This document shows, piece by piece, positions 33,547 to 42,843 of a DNA stretch of 64,000 nucleotides. The notes beneath the pieces are model-generated. The model had not been told where the DNA came from. It saw nothing but the letters and a program-made list of their open reading frames with translations, and ran no database searches. The translations under genes and the position numbers were made by a program. The stretch comes from Flavobacterium anhuiense (GTDB lineage Bacteria; Bacteroidota; Bacteroidia; Flavobacteriales; Flavobacteriaceae). The stretch spans positions 434,001 to 498,000 of the forward strand of contig NZ_FMVC01000001.1 of NCBI RefSeq assembly GCF_900101855.1, read 5' to 3'. Each line of letters starts with the position of its first letter. The stretch's first letter is position 1.

Positions 33547-33928
33547 AATCACCAAAACCCAGCATTTGCAGATAAAAGCCAAAATAAACGGCATTTCTGG
33601 AAATTTCATTTTAGACACTGGCGCATCCAATACCTGCGTAGGCTTTGAGTGTATTGAACGCTTCGAACTTTCTGCTAAGAACTCTAAAACAAAAGCTTCT
33701 GGAGCAGGCGGAACTGGAATGACAACACAGATTTCGTCTCAAAATAAATTGCAGTTAGGAAGCTGGAAAAGCAAAGATTTCAGCATCGTAATTTTTGATC
33801 TTTCACACGTAAATGAGGCTTTAGAATCTTTTAAAGCAAAAGCTGTTCATGGCATTATTGGCGCTGATGTTCTATTGGAAGGAAAAGCGATTATTGACTA
33901 TTTTAATCATTATTTATATTTGAAATAG
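33491..33928 (+). CDS. Retropepsin-like aspartic protease
   Basis: 145 residues. The active-site motif is FILDTGASNTCV with Asp42, followed by a flap-like Gly-rich segment (ASGAGGTGMTTQ) and the second hydrophobic-hydrophobic-Gly motif HGIIGADVLL, as in clan AA single-domain proteases that work as dimers. No signal peptide, so cytoplasmic as annotated. I chose ATG 33491: the frame is open further upstream only inside the CHAT gene. The overlap with CHAT implies coupled translation and joint function. Confidence 0.85.
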   Translation: MENLHEILKIEKYKKIKFKITKTQHLQIKAKINGISGNFILDTGASNTCVGFECIERFELSAKNSKTKASGAGGTGMTTQISSQNKLQLGSWKSKDFSIVIFDLSHVNEALESFKAKAVHGIIGADVLLEGKAIIDYFNHYLYLK

Positions 33929-33963
33929 AAATTCCAATCAAAAAAAAATCTAAATTCCAAATA

Positions 33964-33993
33964 AAAAAGTCTTCATTAAAATGAAGACTTTTT
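33964..33993. terminator. Bidirectional terminator closing the CHAT locus
   Basis: A 13-bp perfect stem (AAAAAGTCTTCAT/ATGAAGACTTTTT) with loop TAAA lies between convergent genes, with T-runs on both strands. Confidence 0.85.
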
Positions 33994-33997
33994 AGCT

Positions 33998-35248
33998 TTA
34001 TACTATTTCTTGATTATCAATTTGTGTTTTCGGAACCGCATGTTTTTTCAACGAAAAATAAGCAACAACTGTACTCAGCAACATTAAAACTCCACCTAAA
34101 ATAAAAGGTGCTCCTGCAAACTTAAACGGCGCATCATCATGAGTGAAAAAGTAAAATGTATTGGCCATCATTGGCGGACCAATAATTGAAGAAGCACTCA
34201 TTAAACTGGTTAAAGTCCCTTGAATTTCTCCTTGTTCGCTTGGCGCTACTTTACTTGCTACAACAGATTGCAATGCTGGACCGGCAATTCCGCCAAGGCA
34301 ATACGGAATTAAAAACACAAACATCATCCAGCTTTCTGTTGCAAAAGCAAATAATAGCATTCCGATTGTATATAAAGCTAAACCAATGTAGATGCTTTTT
34401 TCATTTCCGATTTTTGGATTGATGTAACGAACTAATCCTCCTTGCACTACGCCAACCAATAAACCGATTATTCCCAATGAAATTCCGATCATTCTCTCGT
34501 CCCAATTAAATTGATAGATGGTAAAGAAACTCCAATTGCTTTGCACCGCATGAGAACCCACATATAGTAAAAAAATGGCAACGATTAATCCGATTAATGT
34601 TGGATGTTTTCTTAATCCTAAAATAGCTCCGATTGGATTGGCACGTTTCCAATCGAATGGTCTGCGGTTTTCTTTTTTAAGTGATTCAGGTAAAATGAAA
34701 AATCCATAAAGGAAATTCAGCATACACAAAACTGCGGCTGCGTAAAAAGGAACTCTAGAGCCATATTGACCTAAAAGTCCGCCAATAACTGGTCCGATTA
34801 TAAATCCTAATCCGAAAGCAGCGCCTACTAATCCGAAGTTTTTAGCTCTGTTTTCAGCCGTACTAACATCGGCAATATAAGCGGAAGCAGTTGTAATACT
34901 CGCGCCTGTTATACCCGCGATAATTCTTCCAACAAAAAGCCAGATAATAGTTGGCGAAAATGCCAATAAAAGATAGTCTAAAGAAAATCCGAAAAGGGAA
35001 ATTAAGATAATTGGTCTTCTTCCAAATTTATCACTTAAATTTCCAATAACGGGAGCAAATACAAACTGTGTTATCGCATACGCGAAAGTCAACCAACCGC
35101 CAATTTTTGCAGCTTCGCTGATGTCTCCGTGAATCAATTCTTCGATTAATTTTGGTATTACAGGAATAATAATTCCCCATCCTGTAATGTCTATTAACAT
35201 GGTTATGAAAATAAAACCAATTGCTGCTGACTTATCTTTTTGTAGCAT
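33998..35248 (-). CDS. Tet-type MFS drug efflux transporter
   Basis: 416 residues, twelve helices. The MFS signature [12 protein letters not shown] in loop 2-3 and the opening [26 protein letters not shown] are those of the TCR/Tet (TetA-like) group of proton antiporters. The actual drug spectrum is unknown. I took ATG 35248 ([12 protein letters not shown]); an upstream TTG would add eight residues. No TetR-type repressor lies beside it. Confidence 0.87.
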   Translation of the reverse strand: MLQKDKSAAIGFIFITMLIDITGWGIIIPVIPKLIEELIHGDISEAAKIGGWLTFAYAITQFVFAPVIGNLSDKFGRRPIILISLFGFSLDYLLLAFSPTIIWLFVGRIIAGITGASITTASAYIADVSTAENRAKNFGLVGAAFGLGFIIGPVIGGLLGQYGSRVPFYAAAVLCMLNFLYGFFILPESLKKENRRPFDWKRANPIGAILGLRKHPTLIGLIVAIFLLYVGSHAVQSNWSFFTIYQFNWDERMIGISLGIIGLLVGVVQGGLVRYINPKIGNEKSIYIGLALYTIGMLLFAFATESWMMFVFLIPYCLGGIAGPALQSVVASKVAPSEQGEIQGTLTSLMSASSIIGPPMMANTFYFFTHDDAPFKFAGAPFILGGVLMLLSTVVAYFSLKKHAVPKTQIDNQEIV

Positions 35249-35385
35249 AATAATTTTTGTAAGGTGATGCAAATAAACGAAAAAGCTGACATTTTTTATA
35301 TCATCTTTTTAATTCACAATGAAAAAAATCTAAAATTCCGAATTTAAGAACTTAGTATTGAATTATTAAAATTGGTACATTTTTT

Positions 35386-35563
35386 CACGCAGATTTAAAA
35401 AAGATTTAAGCAGATACACGCTGATCTTTTACAATTAATCTGGTAAAATCTATTGAATCTGGGTGAAATATTTAAAAGAATCAATCAAAAAAATCCCAAA
35501 TTCCAATTGAAGGAATCTGGGATTTTTCATTGTGAAATTCCGAATTCGGGCTCGGAATTTCAC
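35386..35563. repeat. Intergenic repeats between MFS and RND genes
   Basis: A CGCAGATTTAAAAAAGATT-type repetitive run lies at 35386-35430. A perfect inverted repeat lies at 35532-35563 (GTGAAATTCCGA and complement, 8-base loop). No gene is seen between 35273 and 35581. Confidence 0.55.
35489..35527 (-). terminator. Terminator of the RND efflux operon
   Basis: AAAAATCCCAAATTCC pairs with GGAATCTGGGATTTTT (one mismatch), with a T-run on the minus strand, 55 bases after the RND stop. Confidence 0.7.
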
Positions 35564-35581
35564 TATCAAAAATTAAAACTA

Positions 35582-38500
35582 TTAATGAGTATGTTTAGGA
35601 TTAAAACCATCTTCGCTTAATTCTGTTGGTGTATAATCGGCATGCATTTCTGCTTCGTAGTCGATTTTTTCACCTTTAGAGAATTTTCTAATGATTTTCT
35701 CCATAATATCATAGATTACAGGAACTACAATTAACGTAAGGAATAATGAAGAAATCAAACCTCCAATAATTACCCATGCCAATCCGTTTTTCCACTCAGC
35801 TCCCGCTCCAGATGCCAATGCAATTGGGAACATACCAAATACCATCGCAATTGTCGTCATCAAGATCGGACGTAAACGAGCGTGGTTGGCTTGAATCAAG
35901 GCATTTCTGATAGATTCTCCAGCCGCTCTACGTTGATTGGTATAATCCACAAGCATGATCGCATTCTTACACACCAGACCGATCAACATAATTACCCCCA
36001 AGATGGTAAAGATATTTAAGGTATTGTTTGTTAATGCCAGTGCAAATAAAACCCCAATGAACGAAAGCGGGATAGCAAATAATACGACAAACGGGTGAAC
36101 GAAACTGTCATACAATCCAACCATTACAAGGTAAACCAAAATAATAGCGGCTAATAATGCGATTCCTAAAGTACCAAATCCTTCCGATTGGTTTTCTTGG
36201 TCACCACCCCAGATATAGTTAACTCCGGTTGGTTTTTGCAATTTATCTAATTTTGCCTGCCATTGCTGAACAATTGTTCCCGCTGGCACCCCAACGTTCT
36301 GACCTTGGACAGTTACAGAAGCAGTTTTATCTCTACGCTCTAATTTACTTGGTCCAGAACCTTCTGTAATTGTCGCGAATTGGTTTAATTTAATCTGCTG
36401 ACCAGCATTGTTGATGAAAATCAAATTACTAACGTCTGTGATGTTTTTTCTATCAAATTCGTTGTATTTAATATTGATGTCATACTCGTATTCACCAGCT
36501 CTAAATTTACCGTCTGTGTTACCACTGTAAGCAGTCTGCATGGTTAAACCAACTGTTTGAAGTGTTAATCCTAACGCAGCCATTTTATCTCTGTCAACCT
36601 GAACGTTGATCTCAGGGTTTCCATCCTCAACTGTTAATTTAATCTCAGTTGTTCCAGGAATTGTACGCAATTCAGCTTCGGCAAGTTTAGCAAATTTCAT
36701 GGCACTTTCTACGTTTGGACCAGTTACGATCAAACCTAAAGTAGCATCTTCAGCAGTACCTAAGATACCTACAGGAACTGTTTTTACTTTTGCTCCAACT
36801 AAAACTTTTTCCAATTTACGTTTCACTTTTGCAGCGTATACGTTGGCGTCATCTGTACGATCTTTTTGATCGATCATTTTAACGTCAATCTCTGCTTTGT
36901 AAGCTGTTGCTTGAGCTGCTCCTAAACCTTCACTGGTTTGACCAACTGTTGTAATCTGGCTGAAAACATATTTCTCTCCTTTTAAGAAAGCTTCTGCTTT
37001 TTGCGTCATAAAGTTTGTCTGCTCTAATGAAGCATCTTTTGGCATCTCAATTTGAACCAAGAACTCTCCACTATCAGATGATGCAAAGAACTCTCCTCCA
37101 ATGTATCCGCCTCCCATTAACCAGAAGATCGTTCCAAAGAACATTACCACAATGGCAACCATTGTTTTAATATAGTGATCTAAACACCAGTTTAATAAGT
37201 TCGATACCCAGTCAGTAAAACGAGTTAAGTAGCTTTCAAATCCAAGGATAATTCTTCCGAAAAGATTTTTACCTTCAATGTGCTCCAATTTTCCGAAACG
37301 TGATGATAACCATGGAATAATTGTAAATGAAGCCAATAATGAGAACATTGTAGAAATAATTACCGTAACACAGAATTGTGTAATAATGTTTGACACTAAT
37401 CCTGTACTCATTGCAATCGGTAAGAACACCACCACAATTACTAAAGTAATCGAAGTTACAGTTGCACCGATTTCGGCTGTTCCGTCATAAGCGGCACGAA
37501 TTCGACTTTTACCCATCTCCATGTGTCGGTAAATGTTTTCCAATACCACAATCGCGTCATCCACAAGAATACCAACCACAAGAGATAAACCAAGTAAAGA
37601 CATTAAGTTAAGCGTGTAACCTAATAAATAGATTCCGATAAATGTAGCGATCAAAGACGCTGGAATAGATACCATTACGATCAATGAGTTTCGAATACTG
37701 TGCAAGAAGAACAACATTACGAATGCTACCAGAATAACCGCAATTAACAAGTCATGCACAACAGAATCTGCTGCTTCAAGAGTAAAGACTGTACTGTCTT
37801 TTGCTACTTCTAATTTTAATTGAGCCGATTTATAATCGTTCTCTAAAGTTTTAATTGTTTTAATCAACTGCTCACTTACCGCAACGGCATTAGCATCTGA
37901 TTGTTTTACAATTTGAAGTACAATCGCGCTTCTTTGATCTACACGCGCAATTTTCTCTGCAATTTTTTGAGTATCCTGAACATCTGCAATTTCTCCTAGA
38001 CGAATTTGGATTCCGTTTTGAGAAGAAACTACTAAGTTTCTCAATTCTTCAACACTTTTATATTTACCCGCTAAACGGATTAAGATTTTTTGGTTACGAG
38101 TCTGGATGTTACCTGTAGGGAAATCCAAATTTGAACTCAAAATGGTCTGCTGCACTTGCGGAACAGAAAGTCCGTAACCTTGCATTTTTACTGCGTCAAG
38201 GTTTACCTGAATCTCACGCTCTTGACCACCAATAATGTTTACCTGAGCAACCCCTTGCACACGAGATAAAACTGGAGCAATCTTTTTATCGATCAAATCG
38301 TAGAAAGCTGCTTCGTCCATTTTACCATTTGCACCAAGCGTCATAATTGGTAAATCACTCAAAGAGAATTTAGTCAATGATGGTGGATCTGCATCATCTG
38401 GCAAGTCACTCAAAATCGCATTGATCTTACGCTGCGCATCGTTCATCGAAATATCAACATTCGCGTTTGAAGTCAATGTGATCGATACAATCGAAAGGCT

Positions 38501-38758
38501 CTCGTAAGACTTCGAGTCGATTTTCTTGATATTTTCAAGAGACGCAATCGCATCTTCAATTTTCTTTGTTACTGTATTTTCAACCTCACTTGGAGAAGCT
38601 CCAGGATAAACAGTTGAAACCGTAATTACGTTGGTTTCGAATTTTGGGATCAGCTCGTAGCCTAATTGGCTGTAACTGAACAATCCACCTAGTGTCAGAA
38701 TCGTAAACAATACAATTACTAACGACGGACGTTTTATGGATATTTCGGCTAATTTCAT
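35582..38758 (-). CDS. RND efflux pump inner-membrane permease (HAE1/AcrB type)
   Basis: 1058 residues, normal for AcrB-type pumps. It opens MKLAEISIKRPSLVIVLFTILTLGG and shows two six-helix bundles separated by large periplasmic loops. The TM4 acidic pair of the proton relay is in LLGLSLVVGILVDDAIVVLENIYRHME. It moves drugs or envelope compounds to the TolC-like partner. Last gene of the tetR-tolC-adaptor-pump operon; the 91-base gap before it holds a short repetitive sequence. Confidence 0.95.
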   Translation of the reverse strand: MKLAEISIKRPSLVIVLFTILTLGGLFSYSQLGYELIPKFETNVITVSTVYPGASPSEVENTVTKKIEDAIASLENIKKIDSKSYESLSIVSITLTSNANVDISMNDAQRKINAILSDLPDDADPPSLTKFSLSDLPIMTLGANGKMDEAAFYDLIDKKIAPVLSRVQGVAQVNIIGGQEREIQVNLDAVKMQGYGLSVPQVQQTILSSNLDFPTGNIQTRNQKILIRLAGKYKSVEELRNLVVSSQNGIQIRLGEIADVQDTQKIAEKIARVDQRSAIVLQIVKQSDANAVAVSEQLIKTIKTLENDYKSAQLKLEVAKDSTVFTLEAADSVVHDLLIAVILVAFVMLFFLHSIRNSLIVMVSIPASLIATFIGIYLLGYTLNLMSLLGLSLVVGILVDDAIVVLENIYRHMEMGKSRIRAAYDGTAEIGATVTSITLVIVVVFLPIAMSTGLVSNIITQFCVTVIISTMFSLLASFTIIPWLSSRFGKLEHIEGKNLFGRIILGFESYLTRFTDWVSNLLNWCLDHYIKTMVAIVVMFFGTIFWLMGGGYIGGEFFASSDSGEFLVQIEMPKDASLEQTNFMTQKAEAFLKGEKYVFSQITTVGQTSEGLGAAQATAYKAEIDVKMIDQKDRTDDANVYAAKVKRKLEKVLVGAKVKTVPVGILGTAEDATLGLIVTGPNVESAMKFAKLAEAELRTIPGTTEIKLTVEDGNPEINVQVDRDKMAALGLTLQTVGLTMQTAYSGNTDGKFRAGEYEYDINIKYNEFDRKNITDVSNLIFINNAGQQIKLNQFATITEGSGPSKLERRDKTASVTVQGQNVGVPAGTIVQQWQAKLDKLQKPTGVNYIWGGDQENQSEGFGTLGIALLAAIILVYLVMVGLYDSFVHPFVVLFAIPLSFIGVLFALALTNNTLNIFTILGVIMLIGLVCKNAIMLVDYTNQRRAAGESIRNALIQANHARLRPILMTTIAMVFGMFPIALASGAGAEWKNGLAWVIIGGLISSLFLTLIVVPVIYDIMEKIIRKFSKGEKIDYEAEMHADYTPTELSEDGFNPKHTH

Positions 38759-38849
38759 ATATTTTTTCTTTATGCTTTAAGCTGTAGGCAGTAGGCTTTA
38801 AGCTTTTAAATTGCTTATAGCCTATCGCTTAATGCTTATAACCAAATAA
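38759..38849. repeat. Repetitive spacer between adaptor and pump genes
   Basis: GCTTTAAGC, GTAGGCAGTAGGC, CTTTAAGC and GCTTATAGCC-type segments recur in this 91-base spacer. It resembles dispersed low-complexity intergenic repeats. It is transcribed within the operon and may fold. Confidence 0.4.
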
Positions 38850-39917
38850 TTATTTAATAATTTCTACTGTATTTCCGTCTTGTAGGTTGATTTGACCTGT
38901 AACAATTACAGTTTCTCCGTCATTTAAACCGCTGATAATTTCAACCTTATCTCCTAAAATTCTTCCAGCAACTACTTTTCTCAATTTAGCAACTCCGTTT
39001 TCTACAACAAAGATTTCGTTACTACTCACACTACCAACAAATGCATTTCTAGGAACTACTTTTAAGTTTTGTTTTTGGTTTGTTGAACCGAAAGTTGCAG
39101 TTCCGTACATACCTGCTTTTAAGTCATTGCTTGCATTGTTTGTAATTTCAATTTCTACAGGGAAATTTAAAGAAGCATCTGCTTTTGCAGCGATAAAAGT
39201 AATTTTTCCTGAGAAAGTTTTGTCAGGATAAACGCTTGCTGTAATATTTACTGTACTTCCTAATTTTAAGCTTGCTACTTGAGTTTCGTTTACAGTAACA
39301 TTCAGTTTTAATTTAGAAACATTTACGATGTCAAATAATGCTGTTGCAGGCATTCCAGCTAAAATAGAACCTGGTTCAATATATTTTTTGTTGATATATC
39401 CGTTAATTGGCGCTTTTACTCTTGTATCTCCAACATTGATTTTTGCTTGAGTATAATTAGATTGAGCGTTAGTCAAAGCCAATTTTGCCTGATCTAATTG
39501 CTGTTTTGTAACACCGCCAGTTTTAAAAGCGTTTTCATATCTAGCATAATCAGATTTTGCATTTTGGTAAGCTGCTTCAGCTGCCTGAGCATTTACGTTG
39601 ATAACGTCTCCTCTCACTGTTAAAAGAGTTTGTCCTACTTTTACATAGTCACCTTCTTTTACTAAAACACTAATTACTTTTCCAGATTTTTCAGCAGAGA
39701 AAGTCAATTCCTGAATTGGCACAAAGTTTCCATTAGCAGTAAAAGCCAAATTAACATCTTCTGTTTTTACTGTTGCTACTTTTACAGAAACTGCTGCGTT
39801 TTTTTCTGCTACAATTGCAGTTTTCGCTTCGTTTTCTGCTTTGTTCTTATTTAAAATGTAGCTCACTCCAAAAAAAGCTACAATTATGATTACGACTGTT
39901 ATAATTATTTTCTTCAT
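38850..39917 (-). CDS. RND periplasmic adaptor (membrane fusion protein)
   Basis: 355 residues. An N-terminal membrane anchor (IIITVVIIIVAFFGVSYIL) is followed by a lipoyl/hairpin region (SGKVISVLVKEGDYVKVGQTLL, coiled hairpin AAEAAYQNAKSDYARYENAF) and a beta-barrel domain (VKAPINGYINKKYIEPGSIL). It bridges the RND pump to the outer-membrane channel. It lies 12 bases after the TolC-like gene. Confidence 0.94.
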   Translation of the reverse strand: MKKIIITVVIIIVAFFGVSYILNKNKAENEAKTAIVAEKNAAVSVKVATVKTEDVNLAFTANGNFVPIQELTFSAEKSGKVISVLVKEGDYVKVGQTLLTVRGDVINVNAQAAEAAYQNAKSDYARYENAFKTGGVTKQQLDQAKLALTNAQSNYTQAKINVGDTRVKAPINGYINKKYIEPGSILAGMPATALFDIVNVSKLKLNVTVNETQVASLKLGSTVNITASVYPDKTFSGKITFIAAKADASLNFPVEIEITNNASNDLKAGMYGTATFGSTNQKQNLKVVPRNAFVGSVSSNEIFVVENGVAKLRKVVAGRILGDKVEIISGLNDGETVIVTGQINLQDGNTVEIIK

Positions 39918-39929
39918 TGTAATAATTTG

Positions 39930-41261
39930 TTATTTAGTAAGAGATTTAAGTTCGCCTTTTGATTTGATTAGAGATATTTCGGCAATTTTATAATTTAAAA
40001 CCGCTCTTGTAAAGTTATTTTGAGCTTCAAGTGATGCGTTTTCTGCGTCTAGCAAATCGGTTAAAGATGCTAAACCTTGAAGGTAATTATTTTTGGTATT
40101 GCTTAGAATTTCTAACGCTAAACGCATATTCTCTCTCTGATTTTCAATTGTTACAAGATTATTATTAATCTGTGTCATTGCATTTCTATAATCTAAATCA
40201 AGAGAAAGTTTAGTGTCTTTAATATCTTCCTGAAGTTCTCTGATTTGAACATCAGCTTGTCTCACTTTTGCACGAGTTCCGAAACCTGTAAAGATTGGCA
40301 CGTGTAAGTTTAAAGCAATAGCTGAGAAATCTGACCAATACACACCTTTTTCTGGTTTTGCAAACCAAGGCATTTCAGGTCCTTGTCCGATATAATTGTA
40401 ACCTGCAGATAATGAAAGTGTAGGATAATAACCTGCTTCAACAGCTTTTTTATTGAATACTAAAAGTTCTTCTTGTTTTTTCAAAAGCAAATATTCTGTT
40501 CTGTTTTCAATATTTGGCTCTTGTGTTAAAGAAGCTGGCACAACTTCAAATTCTTCTTTTGGCATCACGATTTGAGTTTCGATAGGCATACCCATGTAAA
40601 ACTTCAATGCATTTTCCTGTAACTCGATTTGATTTTTAACCTGCTGACGATCTGTATCAATGTTAGACAGTTTTACGATAATACGGTCTAAATCAATTTT
40701 TTTAGCCAAACCGTTATTAAACTGCCCTTGAACAATATCACGAACTTTTTGTGTATTTACATAGTTGCTATCTAAAAGGATAAGTCTTTCTCTTTGCACA
40801 TAAACTGAATAATAGTTATTTGCAACTCTCTCAATAACTTGTTCTTCAGTTAACTGATCATTTATTTGATAAAACTCACGAGTCGTTTTTGCTGCTCTTA
40901 AACCTGTAAAAACAGACTGATCAAATAATGCCTGAGTCAAAGAAATCCCCGCAGTTGATGTCCATTTTTGGCCAAATGCTGCCTGAATCGTAGTTCCTGG
41001 CGCGCCAAATGCAGCTCCATCAATAACTGTTGTCTGAATTACCGGATTATATGTTAAATTCCCGTTTGCACTAATTTGCGGTAAGGCTCTCGAACGTATT
41101 TCCTGAATCTGATACTCACTATTTTCTACCTGAAGTTTTGCTTTTTTAGCATCGGCCTTATTTTGAAGCGCATAATTGACCGCGTCTTTCAGGGTTAAAG
41201 TGGTTTGTGCGTTGACAGAGAAGCCAATGGTGCACAAAAATATAAGAAGGATTCTTTTCAT
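39930..41261 (-). CDS. TolC-family outer-membrane efflux protein
   Basis: 443 residues with a signal peptide ending NAQT and two outer-membrane-efflux-protein repeats of long helices (LTLKDAVNYALQNKADAKKAKLQVENSEYQ; NNYLQGLASLTDLLDAENASLEAQNNFTRA). It forms the exit duct of the tripartite pump. First structural gene after the TetR gene, with an 88-base gap. Confidence 0.94.
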   Translation of the reverse strand: MKRILLIFLCTIGFSVNAQTTLTLKDAVNYALQNKADAKKAKLQVENSEYQIQEIRSRALPQISANGNLTYNPVIQTTVIDGAAFGAPGTTIQAAFGQKWTSTAGISLTQALFDQSVFTGLRAAKTTREFYQINDQLTEEQVIERVANNYYSVYVQRERLILLDSNYVNTQKVRDIVQGQFNNGLAKKIDLDRIIVKLSNIDTDRQQVKNQIELQENALKFYMGMPIETQIVMPKEEFEVVPASLTQEPNIENRTEYLLLKKQEELLVFNKKAVEAGYYPTLSLSAGYNYIGQGPEMPWFAKPEKGVYWSDFSAIALNLHVPIFTGFGTRAKVRQADVQIRELQEDIKDTKLSLDLDYRNAMTQINNNLVTIENQRENMRLALEILSNTKNNYLQGLASLTDLLDAENASLEAQNNFTRAVLNYKIAEISLIKSKGELKSLTK

Positions 41262-41349
41262 AAGTAGTTAAATATTTATTTTTAAATTTTGAGATAGTAT
41301 CGCCATTTTCCGTCCTCGTTCAGAATAATGACGATTGAATATATTTGGA

Positions 41350-41949
41350 TTAATTATTTATTCTTTTTAGCTGTTTTTCTAATTCTTCGACTCCTTTTTC
41401 AGTAGCCATTGCACGAGTATGATATTCTAATGCCTCAAGCTCGATTCTTTGTGCTTCGCTTTCAGAAACCGTATTTTCGTTTATATGAAAAACTAGTGTA
41501 TAGTAAAACTTAACATAAACCTCCACATTCAAATCACTTCTGTAAAGCCCTTCGCGAATTCCTTTTTCGATGTTATCTCTAAAACACTGTGTACACTGAT
41601 CGATTTCAAAAGAAAGGATATTTTGGTAAATCTCAGGGTAATGTTTTTTTAACTGATAAATTGGAGACGTGTCTGTATTATTTTTAAACATGTCGCGGAA
41701 CATTTCTCTGATCTCAAAATTCTCATGAATAGCATTATAATTCTTCGCTATAATGGTATCCATAATTTCGTGAACTTGTCTATGAACCATTGAGGTACTT
41801 TCTTCAATCAAAACTTCCTTATTGCAGAAATATTTGTAAATCGTTTTTTTTGAAATACACATTTCACCTGCAATATCATCCATCGTAACACTCTTAAAAC
41901 CAAGCTTCAAAAATAATTCACTTGCTTTTGCTATAATCTTCTCTTTCAT
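41350..41949 (-). CDS. TetR-family repressor of the efflux operon
   Basis: 199 residues. N-terminal TetR helix-turn-helix (KASELFLKLGFKSVTMDDIAGEMCISKKTIYKYFCNKEVLIEE) and an all-helical ligand domain. Its promoter region carries a 28-bp inverted repeat of the form GGAAACT-N14-AGTTTCC. Two more copies sit before the divergently placed YceI gene, so one regulator probably controls itself, the pump and YceI. Ligand unknown. Confidence 0.9.
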   Translation of the reverse strand: MKEKIIAKASELFLKLGFKSVTMDDIAGEMCISKKTIYKYFCNKEVLIEESTSMVHRQVHEIMDTIIAKNYNAIHENFEIREMFRDMFKNNTDTSPIYQLKKHYPEIYQNILSFEIDQCTQCFRDNIEKGIREGLYRSDLNVEVYVKFYYTLVFHINENTVSESEAQRIELEALEYHTRAMATEKGVEELEKQLKRINN

Positions 41950-41970
41950 TTTAAATTCTCGATTGCATCA

Positions 41971-41978
41971 CAAATATA
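41971..41978 (-). promoter_or_regulatory. -7 element of the tetR-efflux operon
   Basis: Reads TATATTTG on the minus strand, 21 bases before the TetR ATG. The TetR operator starts 4 bases upstream and covers the -33 region, where a TTT stands in place of TTG. Confidence 0.55.
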
Positions 41979-41982
41979 CTTT

Positions 41983-42010
41983 GGAAACTAAAATTAAAAA
42001 AATAGTTTCC
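41983..42010. promoter_or_regulatory. TetR operator site 1
   Basis: Inverted repeat GGAAACT-N14-AGTTTCC, 28 bases in total, over the upstream part of the tetR promoter. Two further 28-base copies with identical half-site spacing lie at 42624 and 42676. Confidence 0.65.
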
Positions 42011-42056
42011 TTGTTATTTGTAATAATTTTACATCAAATTATTGATTTGGTAAGAT

Positions 42057-42578
42057 TTATATGCTAAATTCTAAATTTGCTATAAGTTTAATATCTTTAC
42101 CTAAAGCACCTCCCGAAGCATGGTTGAAAGAACTGTAATCTAAACCAAAGTCCTCACGTTTGATATTTCCTTTGATTTCAAAAGCTACTTTCTTTTCTCC
42201 GTTATAAATATTTTCTCCTAGAAATTCAGCGTCTAATTCAACTACTCTAGTAATATCTTTTATAGTTAAATCTCCTTTGAAAAAATTGATGTTCTGATTT
42301 ACTTTTTGAAACGATGTCGATTTGAAACTGATGATCGGATGTTCATCTTCTTCAAAAAAATCCTGAAGCTGTAAATAAGCATCTATAGATTGGAAACTTT
42401 CATTTTTGTTATTGATGTCTAATGAGAATTCGACAGAAGCATCTTCAATTTCATTATCTTCAATATTCACATACCCATCAAATTTATTTGCATCTCCTCC
42501 CAAATAAGCAGTTCTTGATCGTCTCATTTTCAATAAAACATCTGACTGGCTAGAATCTAAGGTCCATTTTGTTTTCAT
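42057..42578 (-). CDS. YceI-family lipid-binding-type protein
   Basis: 173 residues. The YceI lipocalin-like fold shows as WTLDSSQSDVLLKMRRSR, VNIEDNEIEDASVEFSLDINN, FKGDLTIKDITRVVELDAEF and REDFGLDYSSFN. Family members bind isoprenoid lipids. No signal peptide is seen, although many relatives are exported. Its promoter carries two TetR operator copies, so it should be induced along with the efflux pump. Confidence 0.88.
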   Translation of the reverse strand: MKTKWTLDSSQSDVLLKMRRSRTAYLGGDANKFDGYVNIEDNEIEDASVEFSLDINNKNESFQSIDAYLQLQDFFEEDEHPIISFKSTSFQKVNQNINFFKGDLTIKDITRVVELDAEFLGENIYNGEKKVAFEIKGNIKREDFGLDYSSFNHASGGALGKDIKLIANLEFSI

Positions 42579-42623
42579 AAATACTTGATTTAATTGATTT
42601 TACGAATCATTAAAACTTTTCAT

Positions 42624-42651
42624 GGAAACTTTTACAGTGTTCTCGGTTTCC
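42624..42651. promoter_or_regulatory. TetR operator site 2 (upstream of YceI)
   Basis: GGAAACT-N14-GGTTTCC, 28 bases, one half-site mismatch relative to sites 1 and 3. It lies just downstream of the YceI transcription start. Confidence 0.55.
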
Positions 42652-42663
42652 ATTTTAATGCTG

Positions 42664-42693
42664 CAAATATAGACAGGAAACTCCAAATACCAA
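42664..42693 (-). promoter_or_regulatory. Consensus promoter of the YceI gene
   Basis: On the minus strand TTG (42691-42693), 19 bases, TATATTTG (42664-42671): a perfect Bacteroidota promoter. Operator site 3 overlaps its -33 and spacer, which would block polymerase. Confidence 0.75.
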
Positions 42694-42703
42694 AAAAGTT
42701 TCC
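42676..42703. promoter_or_regulatory. TetR operator site 3 (inside the YceI promoter)
   Basis: GGAAACT-N14-AGTTTCC, 28 bases, identical half-sites and spacing to site 1. It spans the -33 TTG and most of the spacer of the YceI promoter. Confidence 0.65.
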
Positions 42704-42813
42704 GAGTTTTTTAGAATTTTTTTTAACATATTAGAAATGAGAAAGGTTAAAAGCCCTTTTTAATGATCTATACGCTTTTAACATTTCATCTCCAGAAATT
42801 AATATTTGAATTG

Positions 42814-42821
42814 TATCTTTG
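42814..42821 (+). promoter_or_regulatory. -7 element of the polyprenyl synthetase gene
   Basis: TATCTTTG is an exact match, 23 bases before the ATG at 42844. It supports that start over in-frame codons further upstream, which would lie before the transcription start. Confidence 0.5.
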
Positions 42822-42843
42822 GGGCTCGAAATCAGAATTCATT

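Noticed and set aside
30919..33928. CRISPR-guided caspase (TPR-CHAT with a Cas effector)
   Set aside because: The CHAT protein has a signal peptide and membrane helix, and no Cas gene or CRISPR repeat is present.
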